Shown here piece after piece: positions 1 to 10,744 of a DNA stretch of 64,000 bases (position 1 is its first letter; each line of letters starts with the position of its first letter). The notes under the pieces were generated by a model, which saw nothing but the letters and a program-made list of their open reading frames with translations, was not told where the DNA came from and made no database searches. The DNA is from Morchella semilibera (taxonomy: Eukaryota; Ascomycota; Pezizomycetes; Pezizales; Morchellaceae), in the NCBI GenBank assembly GCA_009192285.1, contig CM018603.1:5577613-5641612 (forward strand). The letters run 5' to 3'. The translations under genes were made by a program, and so were the position numbers.

Positions 1-402
1 ATGCCATGATCGCAAACGGAGTCTATTGTTGTTCTTCTCCTTACAACAATTCATGACGCCTGTCAATATGTTAGTATGCGCCGCAAAACTAAAAGTGCAG
101 CATCCGCGCTGCTTCAACCAGGTAGCTGTTTGCAGGGGGTGGCATCGCAAGCTACTTCCAATAACAGAACCCATTAGTGACTACGATCACTTCATGGGTG
201 GTGTTGACATTGCGGATCAACTAAGAAGCAACTATCCTACGTATCAAAAGAGTGGGAGACATGGCGCCTTACTCTTTTGTTCTACCTCTTAAACACCTCA
301 AGTGGCAATTTACACATTATTGAAAAGAATTTCCACCTAAGTGGTCTCATTAGAGCGAAGACTTTCAATCCCCAATGTGTTGATTTCATCAGGCTCGAAG
401 GA
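1..402 (+). pseudogene. piggyBac-type transposase remnant (3' part)
   Basis: This is the C-terminal part of a DDE_Tnp_1_7 (piggyBac) transposase that begins before the window. Three reading frames must be joined to follow it. One frame up to about 115 reads TTIHDACQYV; a second (26-250) carries SDYDHFMGGVDIADQLRS; a third (about 253-402) carries WETWRLTLLFYLLNTSSG. The GGVD aspartate is the third catalytic residue of the family, and the DYDHFMGGVDIADQLRS block is its most recognisable signature. The two frame changes show that the copy is dead. No TTAA-flanked terminus was found downstream. It is most likely an old transposon relic, with no role in the host. Confidence 0.85.
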
Positions 403-3400
403 ACTTAAACACAATAAGTATGTGCAAACCCCAAACCGTCATTCATGTGTTACGGAGGCGACCGTTTTACCACCTCCGAAATTGAGGTTTCTGGGAGCCA
501 CGGCGAGGAGGGGGTTCCAGGCGCGAGTGCTGGTATTACGGATATAGAGAGGTAGATGGAGGTCCTGAAAATCCACCCCCGGCAAGGCAAAGGAAGGAAA
601 CTTGAAAGTTACAACGGATTAAATTGACGGGGGCTTGGTCTCTGTAAGCACCGATTTGTAAGAGGTGTGATTGCTTCAAAGACTACCATACTGTCAATTA
701 GGATAGAGATATCAAGTACTATAGTTAATTAGATTCCATTACTTACTATCACGAGATTATCTGCTCTTATTTCACTCTTTTTACCCCCCGGAATTGGTAG
801 CGGGTCCATTTTGCGATATGATTTGACGGGTTCCCCAAATTAGCAGCAGATATAAACTTTCTCCCTATATAATTGAGTTTCATAGTATCTAAAAGTTTAA
901 AACTCTAATTTCAACTCAATCCGATTCATATTGGCTGAGTTATGCAGTCTTTTGTAAATGTTTTTATCAATCACTGGTGCTAACCCCTATAATCCTGAAC
1001 GCAACACTCATAATCCTAGCTGTCTAAATTTTCCCATAAGTCATATTAAATTTGAAGAATCATATTCTTTAATATCACCTCAATGCAATGAATATTGGTA
1101 AATTTATCTGACTTTTTGTCTTTTTTTCTGTGAAAAGTAGCAGGTCAAAGTTGATACAGGCTTTGACGCACAATTGGTAATAGTGGAAGGTTTTTGGTAA
1201 CTGCCTATCTAGATTTCACTATTACTGATGGGCCTAAACCCTGGGTTCCAACTCAATTCAATAAGATATGGTAGGGTTGCCCCATCCCTTGAGGTGCTTC
1301 GGCCGGCCAGCTTCCATCATGGGGTATCACTCGTGGCTTACTAATGGGGCCAAGCGCCCTCACTTCCCTAGGAAGACAGGGAATCCGCATGTCTCACCAG
1401 CCCAGGAGGCTGTTCCAACGGCAAACAGGCACCTCCTTACTCTACCGGCTCACCCTTGGCACCGTGGTACACCCAAATTGGTGGGGTTCAACATGATGCT
1501 GCCAAGAATTGAACCCAAGTTGCCAAAAACCATAGCCTCAAGATGGAGTTGCCAAGAGTTTCAACCCCTGGCAATTCAGTTAAGCCTGGCTTTATTCGGG
1601 CACTTATTTGTCACATCATCTCTTATTCAACTACGGCCTAGAGAAATTGTTCTGACCTGAGTCGCAAGTAACTACGGGCGCTGATTACACTCCCGGTGGC
1701 TGCGGCGGCGGCCTCCAGCGTGCTCGAAGGAGCGAGCTGTTATCAATATAGGCGGAGAGTGTGGGTGTGCGACTAGTACTCCGGGGGTGGATCAGATAAG
1801 CGAGAACACACCCTCCATTCATCCAAACCACCGAAGTACATACTAGATTGGTGCCCAATGGAAGATCTGAACGGTCCCAAGAAGAGTTTAAGTGTCACCT
1901 CCGCTAACCCCAATTAAACCATCACTCCCGGTGGCTGGCTCGCTTACGGACATCACATTGCCTAAGGCCGCCCTCGCATGTGCTAACCTGTACCACGTTC
2001 ATCGCAACCGCTAAGGGTTAGGGTTTATGCAGAAGACCAACAACATCCGTATAAGCCACAGTAATGAACATGTATCTTGAGGGAATACTTGTTCATTAGT
2101 CATACCCATAACTCTCTCCACGGCACAAACATCAATAGAATAAAACTTCAGCCTATCTTCATACTTCACCACACGTACTTCCCGTAGCTGAAGTACCTAG
2201 CAGCCATATAGCTCACCTGTCGCACTCATGATCATCACGCTTAATATCTCAGCCTGGAGGTTTCAGGGTCTGGAAGCCTTGTGGACGCCATTTAGCATCG
2301 GCGGCGAGGGCACGCATTCCGGCAGCGGAAGCTGAGAGGATGTTAGCCACCCCGGCGGTCCTGTCTAGCTGCATCTTAGATGCTCGAATTCCATATACCA
2401 CCCCTAGTCGGGCCTCGTCCCGCATTATGGATATACCTGATGTAGATCACCTAAGTGACTACGTACAATAATGTATAAGAGAGATAAGATGATAACATAT
2501 GTGGGTCATGGAATCTCACTCGCCCCGCGTAACCCAATGTTCAGCGCGCCCCCATACAGCTTCATATATCTTGATGGAAGTCGGGAATCTACTCTCGCGG
2601 CCAGACCGGAAGGAACGAGCCACTATTAGCAATCAGTGACTACTCGGCGCCAGCCTGAACTTGAGGGTTGGACTCAGTTCCAACCCCCTCCCCCCTGGTG
2701 CAGCATTCTATATGGCATAGGCCTGTTGTACTATTTTTTCAGGAATATACCTATTGACAAACGCACATCCATTTTATTTCATAATTCCCAACAGCACCAT
2801 GAGCTTTTCCCTTTGCATAGGAAATTGTTGAAGGACTGGATAGAGGCTCAATAAACAGGTCTTTCAGCAATTCTAGTGGAGAAGGCAATTATTCATTCCG
2901 GTAATCACTCATCAGCATGTTGCCTCTTACATAGTGAAAATAGGTACATCAGTTGCTCTCATCTTGTAGGGCTCATACGCGCTACCTACTCATACCACGG
3001 GATGAAGCTTTAGTAGGGGCTGTTGCGGGTGGTCCGAATACCAGCCTAGGTCCTCTCCAAGCTTTCTGGACCAGCGGCTTCTGCAAATGCTATCTCCCAC
3101 GTGGGTGGGTATTTTATATATTGTCTCGGCGGGGCTTGGCAGAGGCGATCCCTACCCCGACTCCGATCCTGATTCTAAGTCTAGTTTCTTTTTTCGAGTT
3201 TGTAAGCCTCATACAGTTGTCGCCACCGCTTCCTCTTCCCTAGAAATAAGAGGCCCTTGACACTCCCGGGACAGCTACAACGGAATTTCTCCTTATACCT
3301 GCGAAGGAAATTCCTGTAGCACCCAGCCCCATATCAAATCTGCCAAGAGGCCCAATTGAGTTTCTAGAAGCAAGACCTTTTTGAAGTCCACTCTGTCTAT

Positions 3401-4480
3401 AGATGACGTACCATCAAAAGTAGTTTCCAACTTGGCCAGGCGGGGTACAACCTCGTGGTGATGTGGTTTTCTTTTTACTAAAATCTACACTTTGAGGCAT
3501 TAAATCAGGGAGCAAGGCGCGTGGAAATCGCAAGGTTGTTCTAGCATTGAACCATTGGTTTGTAGGTCCCCGCAAGCGGGCCTGGTGCCAGTGGTCAGGA
3601 GGGCTCTTGAACGCATTATTGGTTGGGTTCTCTTCTGATCGTATGAGCATACGTCGATCGTTGGTTAGCTTTATCGCCATCATAAATACATAAATACAGA
3701 AGGCACTCTGTGTCTAACCAGAAATGTGTGACAGACGACGCATGATGCCTGCTCTCGGATGGGCTGGAGGCCGTGCAGTACTAATATCCAACCAAACGTA
3801 TGTGTATATATATCTCCTGGGCATATCAGGCTCCGGCATTGGTGGCTGTAGAGAGTCGAATGGATTCACGGGTTCGTAGTACGTTCCCGACACAGCTCTG
3901 CTAGGTCACCGATGCCTACAAACAGAGCGAATGAGAAGCGGGGGGATAGCGATCCCCCGCAGGTTCATCCGAATGACGAATATTACGTACACGTACAGGA
4001 AGGCGCCAAAACTACTTTTTGTATGGCATCCAATTGCAACCGTTCCAAAACGCCATGACGTTGCGAGAACTAATAACTTGAACGTAGAATTTGAGGCTTG
4101 TGACTCCTTGCACATTACAAGTTCAAGTAAAATTCTTGCTTCTCACAACTAACGCCCTTTGGCTGGGACCTACCGTAGAATCTAGAGTTATTAGTGTCGT
4201 GTAGCAGGGGTATTCTACACCAAAGGTGAAGATATTGCCCCTGATTTGCCAATACCCCTACCGGTTTCTCGAAACACGTTTGTTACGGTGGATAAATCTA
4301 GTGCGTTGCGGTTTAAAGGTCGAGCATAGGCATAAGATAGTTAATATCTTAATAGACAATTCTATAGGAGGACGGACGGAAATTGATGCAAGCCAAAATA
4401 GGAAATTTGTACTGAAAGAGATTTTACCCATATCTGGGCCTGTCAAGCAACAGTAAACTAGTAATGGGCTACTCTAGGTA
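403..4480. other. gene-free stretch
   Basis: No convincing coding region was seen here. The short open frames lack recognisable domains and splice-linked partners. The stretch holds a telomere-like motif (2013-2027), two copies of a recurrent CATGNNNTATCACTCG-like motif (about 1318 and 2507) and otherwise unassigned sequence, probably decayed transposon DNA. Confidence 0.5.
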
Positions 4481-4624
4481 CTCCGTTTCCCTGCTCAGCG
4501 AGGTCCCTACTCAGTGAGATTCACATACAAGTATTTCTTGGCTGTGGGCTCGGCGGCCAGGTTTTACGTGGTGGAGGACCATAGTTCCCGGCCAATAGGG
4601 ATCTCGCTGAGCAGGGAAACGGAG
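4481..4624. mobile_element. TA-flanked MITE, 144 bp
   Basis: The termini are near-perfect inverted repeats of about 30 bp, starting CTCCGTTTCCCTGCTCAGCG on the left and mirrored on the right. TA dinucleotides lie immediately outside (4479-4480 and 4625-4626). This is the structure of a Tc1/mariner-type non-autonomous element. The interior does not encode a transposase. Confidence 0.8.
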
Positions 4625-5370
4625 TATCGTCAAGCCTTATCTACTAGTATGAGACACCTGTATATTATCCCTCAGGGTTTATCCCGGATTTTGGGTAAAC
4701 GTAAGGGGTTCCCCGCTTTAATTTTACGGGTCTTGGAATACCGAGATGTGCTATTCGCGGGCTGCTGCCATTTCTGGGTCGATCACTGCCTGGGTAGAGC
4801 ACTCTAATGCATGAGTACCTATGCACTAGGCTATGAACTTGAAGTGTTGAACCAAATAGTGCACTTCAATGAGTTGCGCTGGTTCCATTGATAATTTTAG
4901 ACACAGAACAATTATCCAGACTACCTTTGGTATGGTAATCTGGGCACGCTACTAGTTCGTAGCGCTTAAGAATAATATTTAGTCACCCACGGTAGCCTAC
5001 CTATACGCCGGAAAGAAACGCAGTTTCTAGTCATTATAATCAAGTCCAACCAGCTTTGAATTTTTGTTTTCATGATCATCAGAGATAGACCACCACCCTC
5101 TGGTCAGTCGAAGCCCCTACTGCTTATTGTTCGACGAAGCAATGACTGCGCACACAGCCAGCAGGACGCAATTGTGGTCGAGTTCAGAATTGTACATGCG
5201 CATATTTACATGGATATTTTACTGCAGAGGCTTCCATACCGTAACTTGATTAATCAATTGGCTACCTCCGGCAGAATGTCTCTTCCTGCAAAAAGTGGGC
5301 TGGCAGAACGCTTTATCTCACCCAGTCGATAGTGATTAATGTGTCTCCTCGAGTAGAGTATGTAGTCTCA

Positions 5371-5510
5371 GGTGATGTGATGAGATGTACTAGGAAAAAC
5401 CGCCATTTGATGTCGTTGTGGGTAGTCGATCCTGGGGTAGCATCGTCCTACAGTGATTGGTAGTTTTAAGTTCTAAACACGACCGCTACTGCATGCCATA
5501 CACCAAGACT
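5371..5510 (+). repeat. dispersed repeat, copy 1
   Basis: A block containing GGTGATGTGATGAGATG, GGGTAGTCGAT and GATTGGTAGTT..AAGTTCTAAAC is shared with 6452-6559 in the same orientation and at about 80% identity by eye. The second copy is interrupted by a small element at its 3' side, so copy 1 shows the unoccupied arrangement. The family is unknown. Confidence 0.7.
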
Positions 5511-5600
5511 GGTCTTGGCGATTCTTCTATATGCAAGATCAGCCGTGATTGCGAGCGCTAGCGTTTCTGCCCTTTAGCACATCAAGAAAATAGCACTTCG

Positions 5601-5625
5601 AGTACTGTTTGGTGCAAACAGTACT
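5601..5625. repeat. perfect hairpin
   Basis: Arms AGTACTGTTT (5601-5610) and AAACAGTACT (5616-5625) form a perfect 10-bp stem with a 5-nt loop. No gene lies beside it. It may be the core of a decayed inverted-repeat element. Confidence 0.6.
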
Positions 5626-6451
5626 AGCGAATTTTCCGAGCACCGACGATAGGCATAGATGACTCAGGTTCTTTCCCGGCCAGGAAATCCTCCTCCTCTC
5701 CTCTTGTCTATATAGGAGGTACCCCCTCTCCGTCTAATCCTAGATCCTTTCTATCCACCACGCGCTATATCCTCCTCAACGACACCACTATCATATACTT
5801 CTGACACACTATACAAATCCAAGTTTACTACTATCTACAACACAATGAACCAAACGGGCTCTACTATCAAAAGACCCATCACTCCCTCGGGATAGGCTCA
5901 TCCACTGCTAAGCCCCCTGGTTTGTAAACCTTTCATCTACTCCAATAATATTATTATTAACGGCTATTTTGGCTATAGCTTAGAGTTTTGGTGCTCTTAA
6001 CATCTGTGTGCCGGCCATGGACGCGGTGAAGCGGGAGGCAGTACGGGTTTGGAAATTGGGGGGTCTTTTCTTTCATCGGTACGGAAGTTAGGGTTCTGGG
6101 GTATCGCGATCCCGGGGGGGGGGGTCTTGAATTTTGTTTCTTATCAAATGAAAATTTCTCAACCAGTCCTGTGGTTACGTATGTTGTGAACAAGATGTTG
6201 TGTTTTGTACTCGGGGTAGGTGAAAGGTACCGTATAGTAAGGGTTTTGGTACTACGCGATAACCGCTGCAAGACAAGAATATTTGCATTGTCCGCTTCTC
6301 TTTACCTCCCCGAATATGTACTCGTAGATTTGTAATGTTTCCGAACACAACCAGTCTTTCATACCGTATAGAAAGTGGACTGGGCTGGTTCTTTCTGTGT
6401 ATGTAGTTGTGACTAGAAACACTATGAGATTACGAGTAGTCCCATGGCCTT

Positions 6452-6559
6452 GGTGATGTGATGAGATGCGCTAGTCTGGTGGGTAGTCGATGCTAGTAGG
6501 ATCGTCCTACACGGATTGGTAGTTGTAAGTTCTAAACTCGACCGCTGCTGCATGTCATA
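6452..6559 (+). repeat. dispersed repeat, copy 2
   Basis: Second copy of the block at 5371-5510, same orientation. Similarity ends exactly where the left terminus of a TA-flanked element begins (TA at 6558-6559). Confidence 0.7.
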
Positions 6560-6640
6560 CAGCGATGGGGAAAATTATTGTAGACACAGGGGTCTAAAAC
6601 AGGGTTTGAATATCTCATTTGGCCAATGGGTAAGTGGTAT
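6560..6640 (+). mobile_element. left end of a MITE also found at 58850-58969
   Basis: Begins CAGCGATGGGGAAAATTATT right after a TA and stays similar to the 58.85-kb element over about 80 bp. No matching right terminus was found nearby, so this copy looks truncated or strongly diverged. Confidence 0.6.
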
Positions 6641-6944
6641 TCCGGCCCAGTATGTAGTCCGATTGGTCCCAGGATCCTGTGCCCGCCAGAGATAAAGTTT
6701 GATGATATCGGTGGCCAAACTCCACGGAGGCTGCATTTAGTGCTGCAGGTGGCCACCCTCTTTCCCCAGCATGAGATGCAGAACGATTACGCAGGTATGG
6801 GAGGCTATTGGCGGCTGGGTTAGTAACCTGAACACTGTTCCCAGGCCCTTGGCAGTCATGTGCTGGCTTGGCACGGCAGTCCGAATTTGGTATGGTTGGG
6901 AACTCCTTGGACCGGGGCCAAGTTCGACCGCGGTTCCACAACTA

Positions 6945-7110
6945 CAGTCTTTCACAGTCGCTTGACGAATACTGCCACTTGACGAACAGGGATTCCAAGT
7001 ATGGCAGGGAATAGCCAAGCCGCGAGATCTCCAGTCAACTCTAGCTTCTATTGGCCCAGAGTCCCTTGCTCGTCAACTGGCAGTATTCGTCAAGTGACTG
7101 TGAGAGACTG
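6945..7110. mobile_element. TA-flanked MITE, 166 bp
   Basis: Imperfect inverted repeats of about 50 bp lie at 6945-6994 and 7060-7110, reading inward from CAGTCTTTCACAGTCGCTTG on the left and CAGTCTCTCACAGTCACTTG on the right. They are bordered by TA at 6943-6944 and 7111-7112. The TIR length against the roughly 65-bp spacer means the transcript would fold into a long hairpin. Its termini differ from those of the Fot1-like element that starts 150 bp downstream, so it is not a deletion product of that element. Confidence 0.85.
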
Positions 7111-7406
7111 TACACCCTCATTAATTTTTTCATCGGCGGTTCTGCTCTCCCTCTACTATGTAACTGAGCCAGACTTTACCTTTTCTTGTAGTGAAGTTGC
7201 GAATTTTGCAAAAGTTGGGTTTTGGTGGGGACCATCCATAATTGCCTATTTGGGAGAAATACCGCAAAATCTTACGAATAACGAAACGGACCGGAAGGAA
7301 GTTGATACTTTTGTGATTGGCCAGACTCAACCACAACTCCATGACACGTTGTCATCTTAAATAAATTGTAGTAGAGATGAAGAATGAATAGTATAGACCC
7401 GCAATC

Positions 7407-9368
7407 ATGCCTCTTTCTATTATTCCCGATACCCAGTTGCAAAATGTTAAGCGGCCAGGAAAGAAGAGAACCACTAGTACAGTGGCAGAAAATCCCCGTG
7501 CTTTCCGTTCACAACCTGTCAAGTCAAAAGCTCGGCGTTCCTATCCTAATAGGAAAAAAATTGAGGTTCTATCCTACCTAGCGACCCGGTGTATCAGAGG
7601 AGAAGATGATTCCAGCGGAAAGTCTCAACAACGGTTTCCAACCCTGGTAGAAGCCTCACAATATGTTGGAGGCATTCCCATTTCGTGTATATCAACTTGG
7701 CGGAGGGATGAGGCAGAGCTTTTGAAAGGAAGGGCACATGGTCAAGGTGATAGGCAGATAAAAAGAACACATACACAGTGCATGTGGCCAGAAATGGAGA
7801 AAATCGTTTATATTCAGTTTTTGAAGCAGAGGGAAAAGGGTCAGATTGTTAGGCGTGGCTGGTTCCGATACTCAAGCACAAAGGCTTTTCAACAATGTTA
7901 TCCCAGATCGGAAAAACAATTTTGTTTTTCTCAAGGATGGTTTACTAGATTTTTGATACGTCACCAAATATCTATACGATTCACAACAAATCGTGCAACA
8001 AAAATTCCTCAAGATTACCTGACACCCATCATTAATTTCTTCCGGTTTATTCGACGGAACCTACACCCCAGAAACGGCGATATTGATTATCTTGACAATA
8101 TAAATCCTCTTGGCCGTATTCATTCAGTTGCTAGAATTGCGAATATGGATCAAACCCCTGCACCGTTTGAATATCTCTCCGGCCGGACATATGAACTGAA
8201 GGGTTCACATACTATATGGGCAAAAGCAGAGAGGAGTGGTTGGGATAAAAGGCAAGCAACAATTCAGTTAACTGTTTTGGCTGATGGGACTATGTTGAAG
8301 CCATGGATTATATATCGTGGAAAAGGCATGCTTCCTGACGCTGAATTAGATCAATATGATCAACGTGTGAGTGTGAAGTTCAATGAGGAGGGATATGCGA
8401 ATGAGAGTATTATTCTGGAATGGATTGAGCAACAACTTATACCTGTTATCCATCGAAAAAACACGGAAAATACTGCTAAATCAAGTGCTACTGGTTTACC
8501 GCTTGGTTTCCCAGAGCCAAATGCTGCTGGCCTTGTCGCTCTTGATGCCGCAAGTTTTCATCGAACCCCTAAAGTCCTGGATACCCTCAAAAATTCTAAT
8601 ATTACACCATGTTTAATACCTGGCGGATGTACAAGTCTCATCCAAGTTCTGGATGTTTCGGTCAATCGCTCATTCAAGGATATTTTAAAAGAAACAATGG
8701 AGGATGAACTGTATCGACTGGTTGACATTAGAGGAGAAAGCATTCTTCATACTCTAGATGCTGCCGAGAACGAAAGCGCCGAGAGCCATAGCACCGAAGG
8801 CGCCGAGAGCCATAGCACCGAAAGCGCCGAGAGCCATAGCACCGAAAGCGCCGAGCTTAAAAATCTGCAGCCAGCTTCTATATCCACTGTTGGACTCCGT
8901 AGAATCTTGCTAACACGGGCTGTTGGGGCTGCATGGGAAAGATTTGGTGAAGAAAAATATAAAAACAGCATTTTCAGAACATTCAGAAGGTAAGTAAACT
9001 CTCTAATTACTAGTGAATTATTCTAACTTTATAGTTTGGGTATGTCTCTGCCTATTGATGGCTCATGCGACAATGAGTTGTCAATTAAGGGTTTGGATCC
9101 GCAAGACTTAGTAGTGGGAGATTGGAAAGAAGACCTCCCCCTGAGTACTTGCATAGGACCCGGCGCAGTTGAGAAGGAGATAGCAGTAGAGGATGATGAA
9201 AACACGGGTGTTTCTTTTGTAGAAGTTGGAGGAGTTCTCCTTCAGGTAGGACGGCCAAAAAAAAACCACCCGGGCCCTAACCAAGAAAATAGTATACCTA
9301 GGGAAAAGCGGAAAATGACCTGCTCTTTGTGCCATCAACTTGGTCATAATAGAAGATCATGTAAATAG
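7407..9368 (+). CDS. Fot1/pogo transposase (DDE superfamily, CENP-B-like HTH)
   Basis: Cut-and-paste transposase inside the element at 7262-9483. Exons 7407-8989 and 9035-9368 are joined by a 45-nt intron with a GTAAGT donor, TTCTAAC branch and TATAG acceptor; the product is 638 aa. Residues about 120-205 form a CENP-B-type helix-turn-helix (RRGWFRYSSTKAF..QGWFTRFLIRH) that binds the TIRs. The DDE_1 catalytic core has D248 (ANMDQTP), D380 (VALDAASFH) and D416 (LIQVLDVSVNRSFK), a DD35D spacing typical of pogo/Fot1. Exon 2 ends in a CX2CX4HX4C zinc knuckle (CSLCHQLGHNRRSC). Without splicing the protein would stop at residue 528 and lose the knuckle. A 24-bp tandem repeat encoding SAESHSTE units lies near residues 453-483, just beyond the core. 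All key residues are present. Confidence 0.93.
8763..8855 (+). repeat. 24-bp in-frame tandem repeat in the transposase
   Basis: Three to four copies of a 24-bp unit (gaaagcgccgagagccatag + cacc) encode repeated SAESHSTE in the linker between the DDE core and the C-terminal part. Unit identity is almost perfect, so copy number probably varies between family members. Confidence 0.85.
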
Positions 9369-9485
9369 CGAGAGTGCCAAGTTTATATTTCTATTTGGCC
9401 TAGATGCATCTATATCCAATCCCATCGCCCTCCATCATTGCTGACTCCATCCGGTCCGTTTCGTTATTCGTGAGATTTTGCGGTA

Positions 9486-10374
9486 CATGCGGCCATTTGT
9501 TGTATAGTAGCGCCAAGAAACGGCTCTTGGCAACCTACTAGCCGAAGGATGGTTAGCAATTGCCTAATGGGGAAATTGGTCGTCAAAAATTACAGACTTG
9601 GTCCGCACAATCAGTCAGTTGGGTAGTATTTCTATACTGTGGAGTCAACTACGCTTCCCAATCATTATTAGCTCCAACACCCGGCAGACGCGGAATTTTA
9701 GCTCTTCGCCGGACCGATAGGCTGAGCGATAATAACTTCTGTATTGGTGTTCTAGGTAGAGGAGATCGAGAGAGGGAGGCCCAGTACTCTCTCCCTGACT
9801 AATTACAAGTGTTCTCTAGAAAATTTGCCGCTATCCTACGTAGTTAATTGCTTACATAATACCTAACCCATAGGACATGTGGCGACTAACTAGGCTCACT
9901 TATGGGGTTATGCCGAACATGGGGGAACGCCGAATAGGCAAGAGTGTGGCTGGTTGCAACATCGAGTTTGAGTGTAACTCGGTAAGTTATCGGTAGAAAT
10001 ATCAGGGGCAGTCGGCTGCCGGTTGCCGACGGTGAAATCGCCAAGACTTTGGTATGGATTGCACTTGCTATCCCACGTGAGTACCTCATAGGGCCCCGCA
10101 CCGGAGAGGCTGGAGCACTACGATTCCACCGTTTGGTGAGACCCTCTCGAGAGCTCCTACACTTCCGAAGTTTTAATCGCTGAAGAAGCTCCATTCCCTC
10201 TGTCAAGCCATAGATATGGGACCTCCGAGACTTTCTGGCTGAGCGGTAGGTCTATTCCATCTGTATCCACAGTTAGCGCATGGGGGGGGGGGGGGAGGGA
10301 GGAATGAAGCTGACAGAGAAATGAATGCAACACAGGAACCTCTCTATGCTCGCTAGTATACACCAAACAGCAAC
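9486..10374. other. gene-free stretch
   Basis: No supported coding region. It includes a 9-11 nt G tract near 10281. A GCGCCAAGAAACGGCTCTTGGC inverted motif near 9511-9532 recalls the CTTGGCG motifs of the repeats at 15.5, 36.1, 37.8 and 41.8 kb. Confidence 0.4.
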
Positions 10375-10744
10375 CAAGGACGTCAATAGGTCGTGGGTTG
10401 AGATGGGCCGCCCGGGCCTTAGGTCCTATCCGACGGACCGGGCCAGGCGGAGGCCAACATCCAGGCCGGGCCAAATAGGCAGGCCCGGGCTTTAAGGCGC
10501 CCACATAATCTTAGCAGTTCTTCCTTAATATATGGACATTTTCTACTAGAAGAGGCAGGGAAAACGACGTTTATATATTTCCTAATATATGTGGCAGGTT
10601 GGGTTGCAGCATTTTCGATCCTATCAACATTAATCTCAAGAAAGTTAGTTCAAATGATGACGAACACCTGTATTTGTGGAGCCTGGACTATTTAGCTTGG
10701 GCCGATCCTATTTTCAAGCCCTGGCTGGCCCATCGGTGTCCTTG
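10375..10744 (-). mobile_element. GC-rich inverted-repeat element, copy 2 (370 bp)
   Basis: The ends read CAAGGACGTCAATAGG and, mirrored, CAAGGACACCGATGGGCC. Just inside lie GTGGGTTGAGATGGGCCG and several GCCCGGGC motifs, and the centre is AT-rich (CTCAAGAAAGTTAG). The same structure occurs in the opposite orientation inside the tyrosinase gene (19824-20260). No open frame is shared. Target duplications could not be identified, so the superfamily is uncertain; a hAT-like MITE is one possibility. Confidence 0.75.

Larger units (their letters stand above)
7262..9483 (+). mobile_element. Complete Fot1/pogo-type DNA transposon, 2222 bp
   Basis: The 34-bp terminal inverted repeats (7262-7295 and 9450-9483) start CCGCAAAATCT and differ at one position. 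TA dinucleotides flank both ends (7260-7261 and 9484-9485), as expected for the Tc1/mariner superfamily. Between them lies one two-exon transposase gene with an open frame and an intact catalytic triad. The near-identical TIRs and undamaged gene point to a recent insertion. It is probably autonomous, though activity cannot be judged from one copy. Confidence 0.95.
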
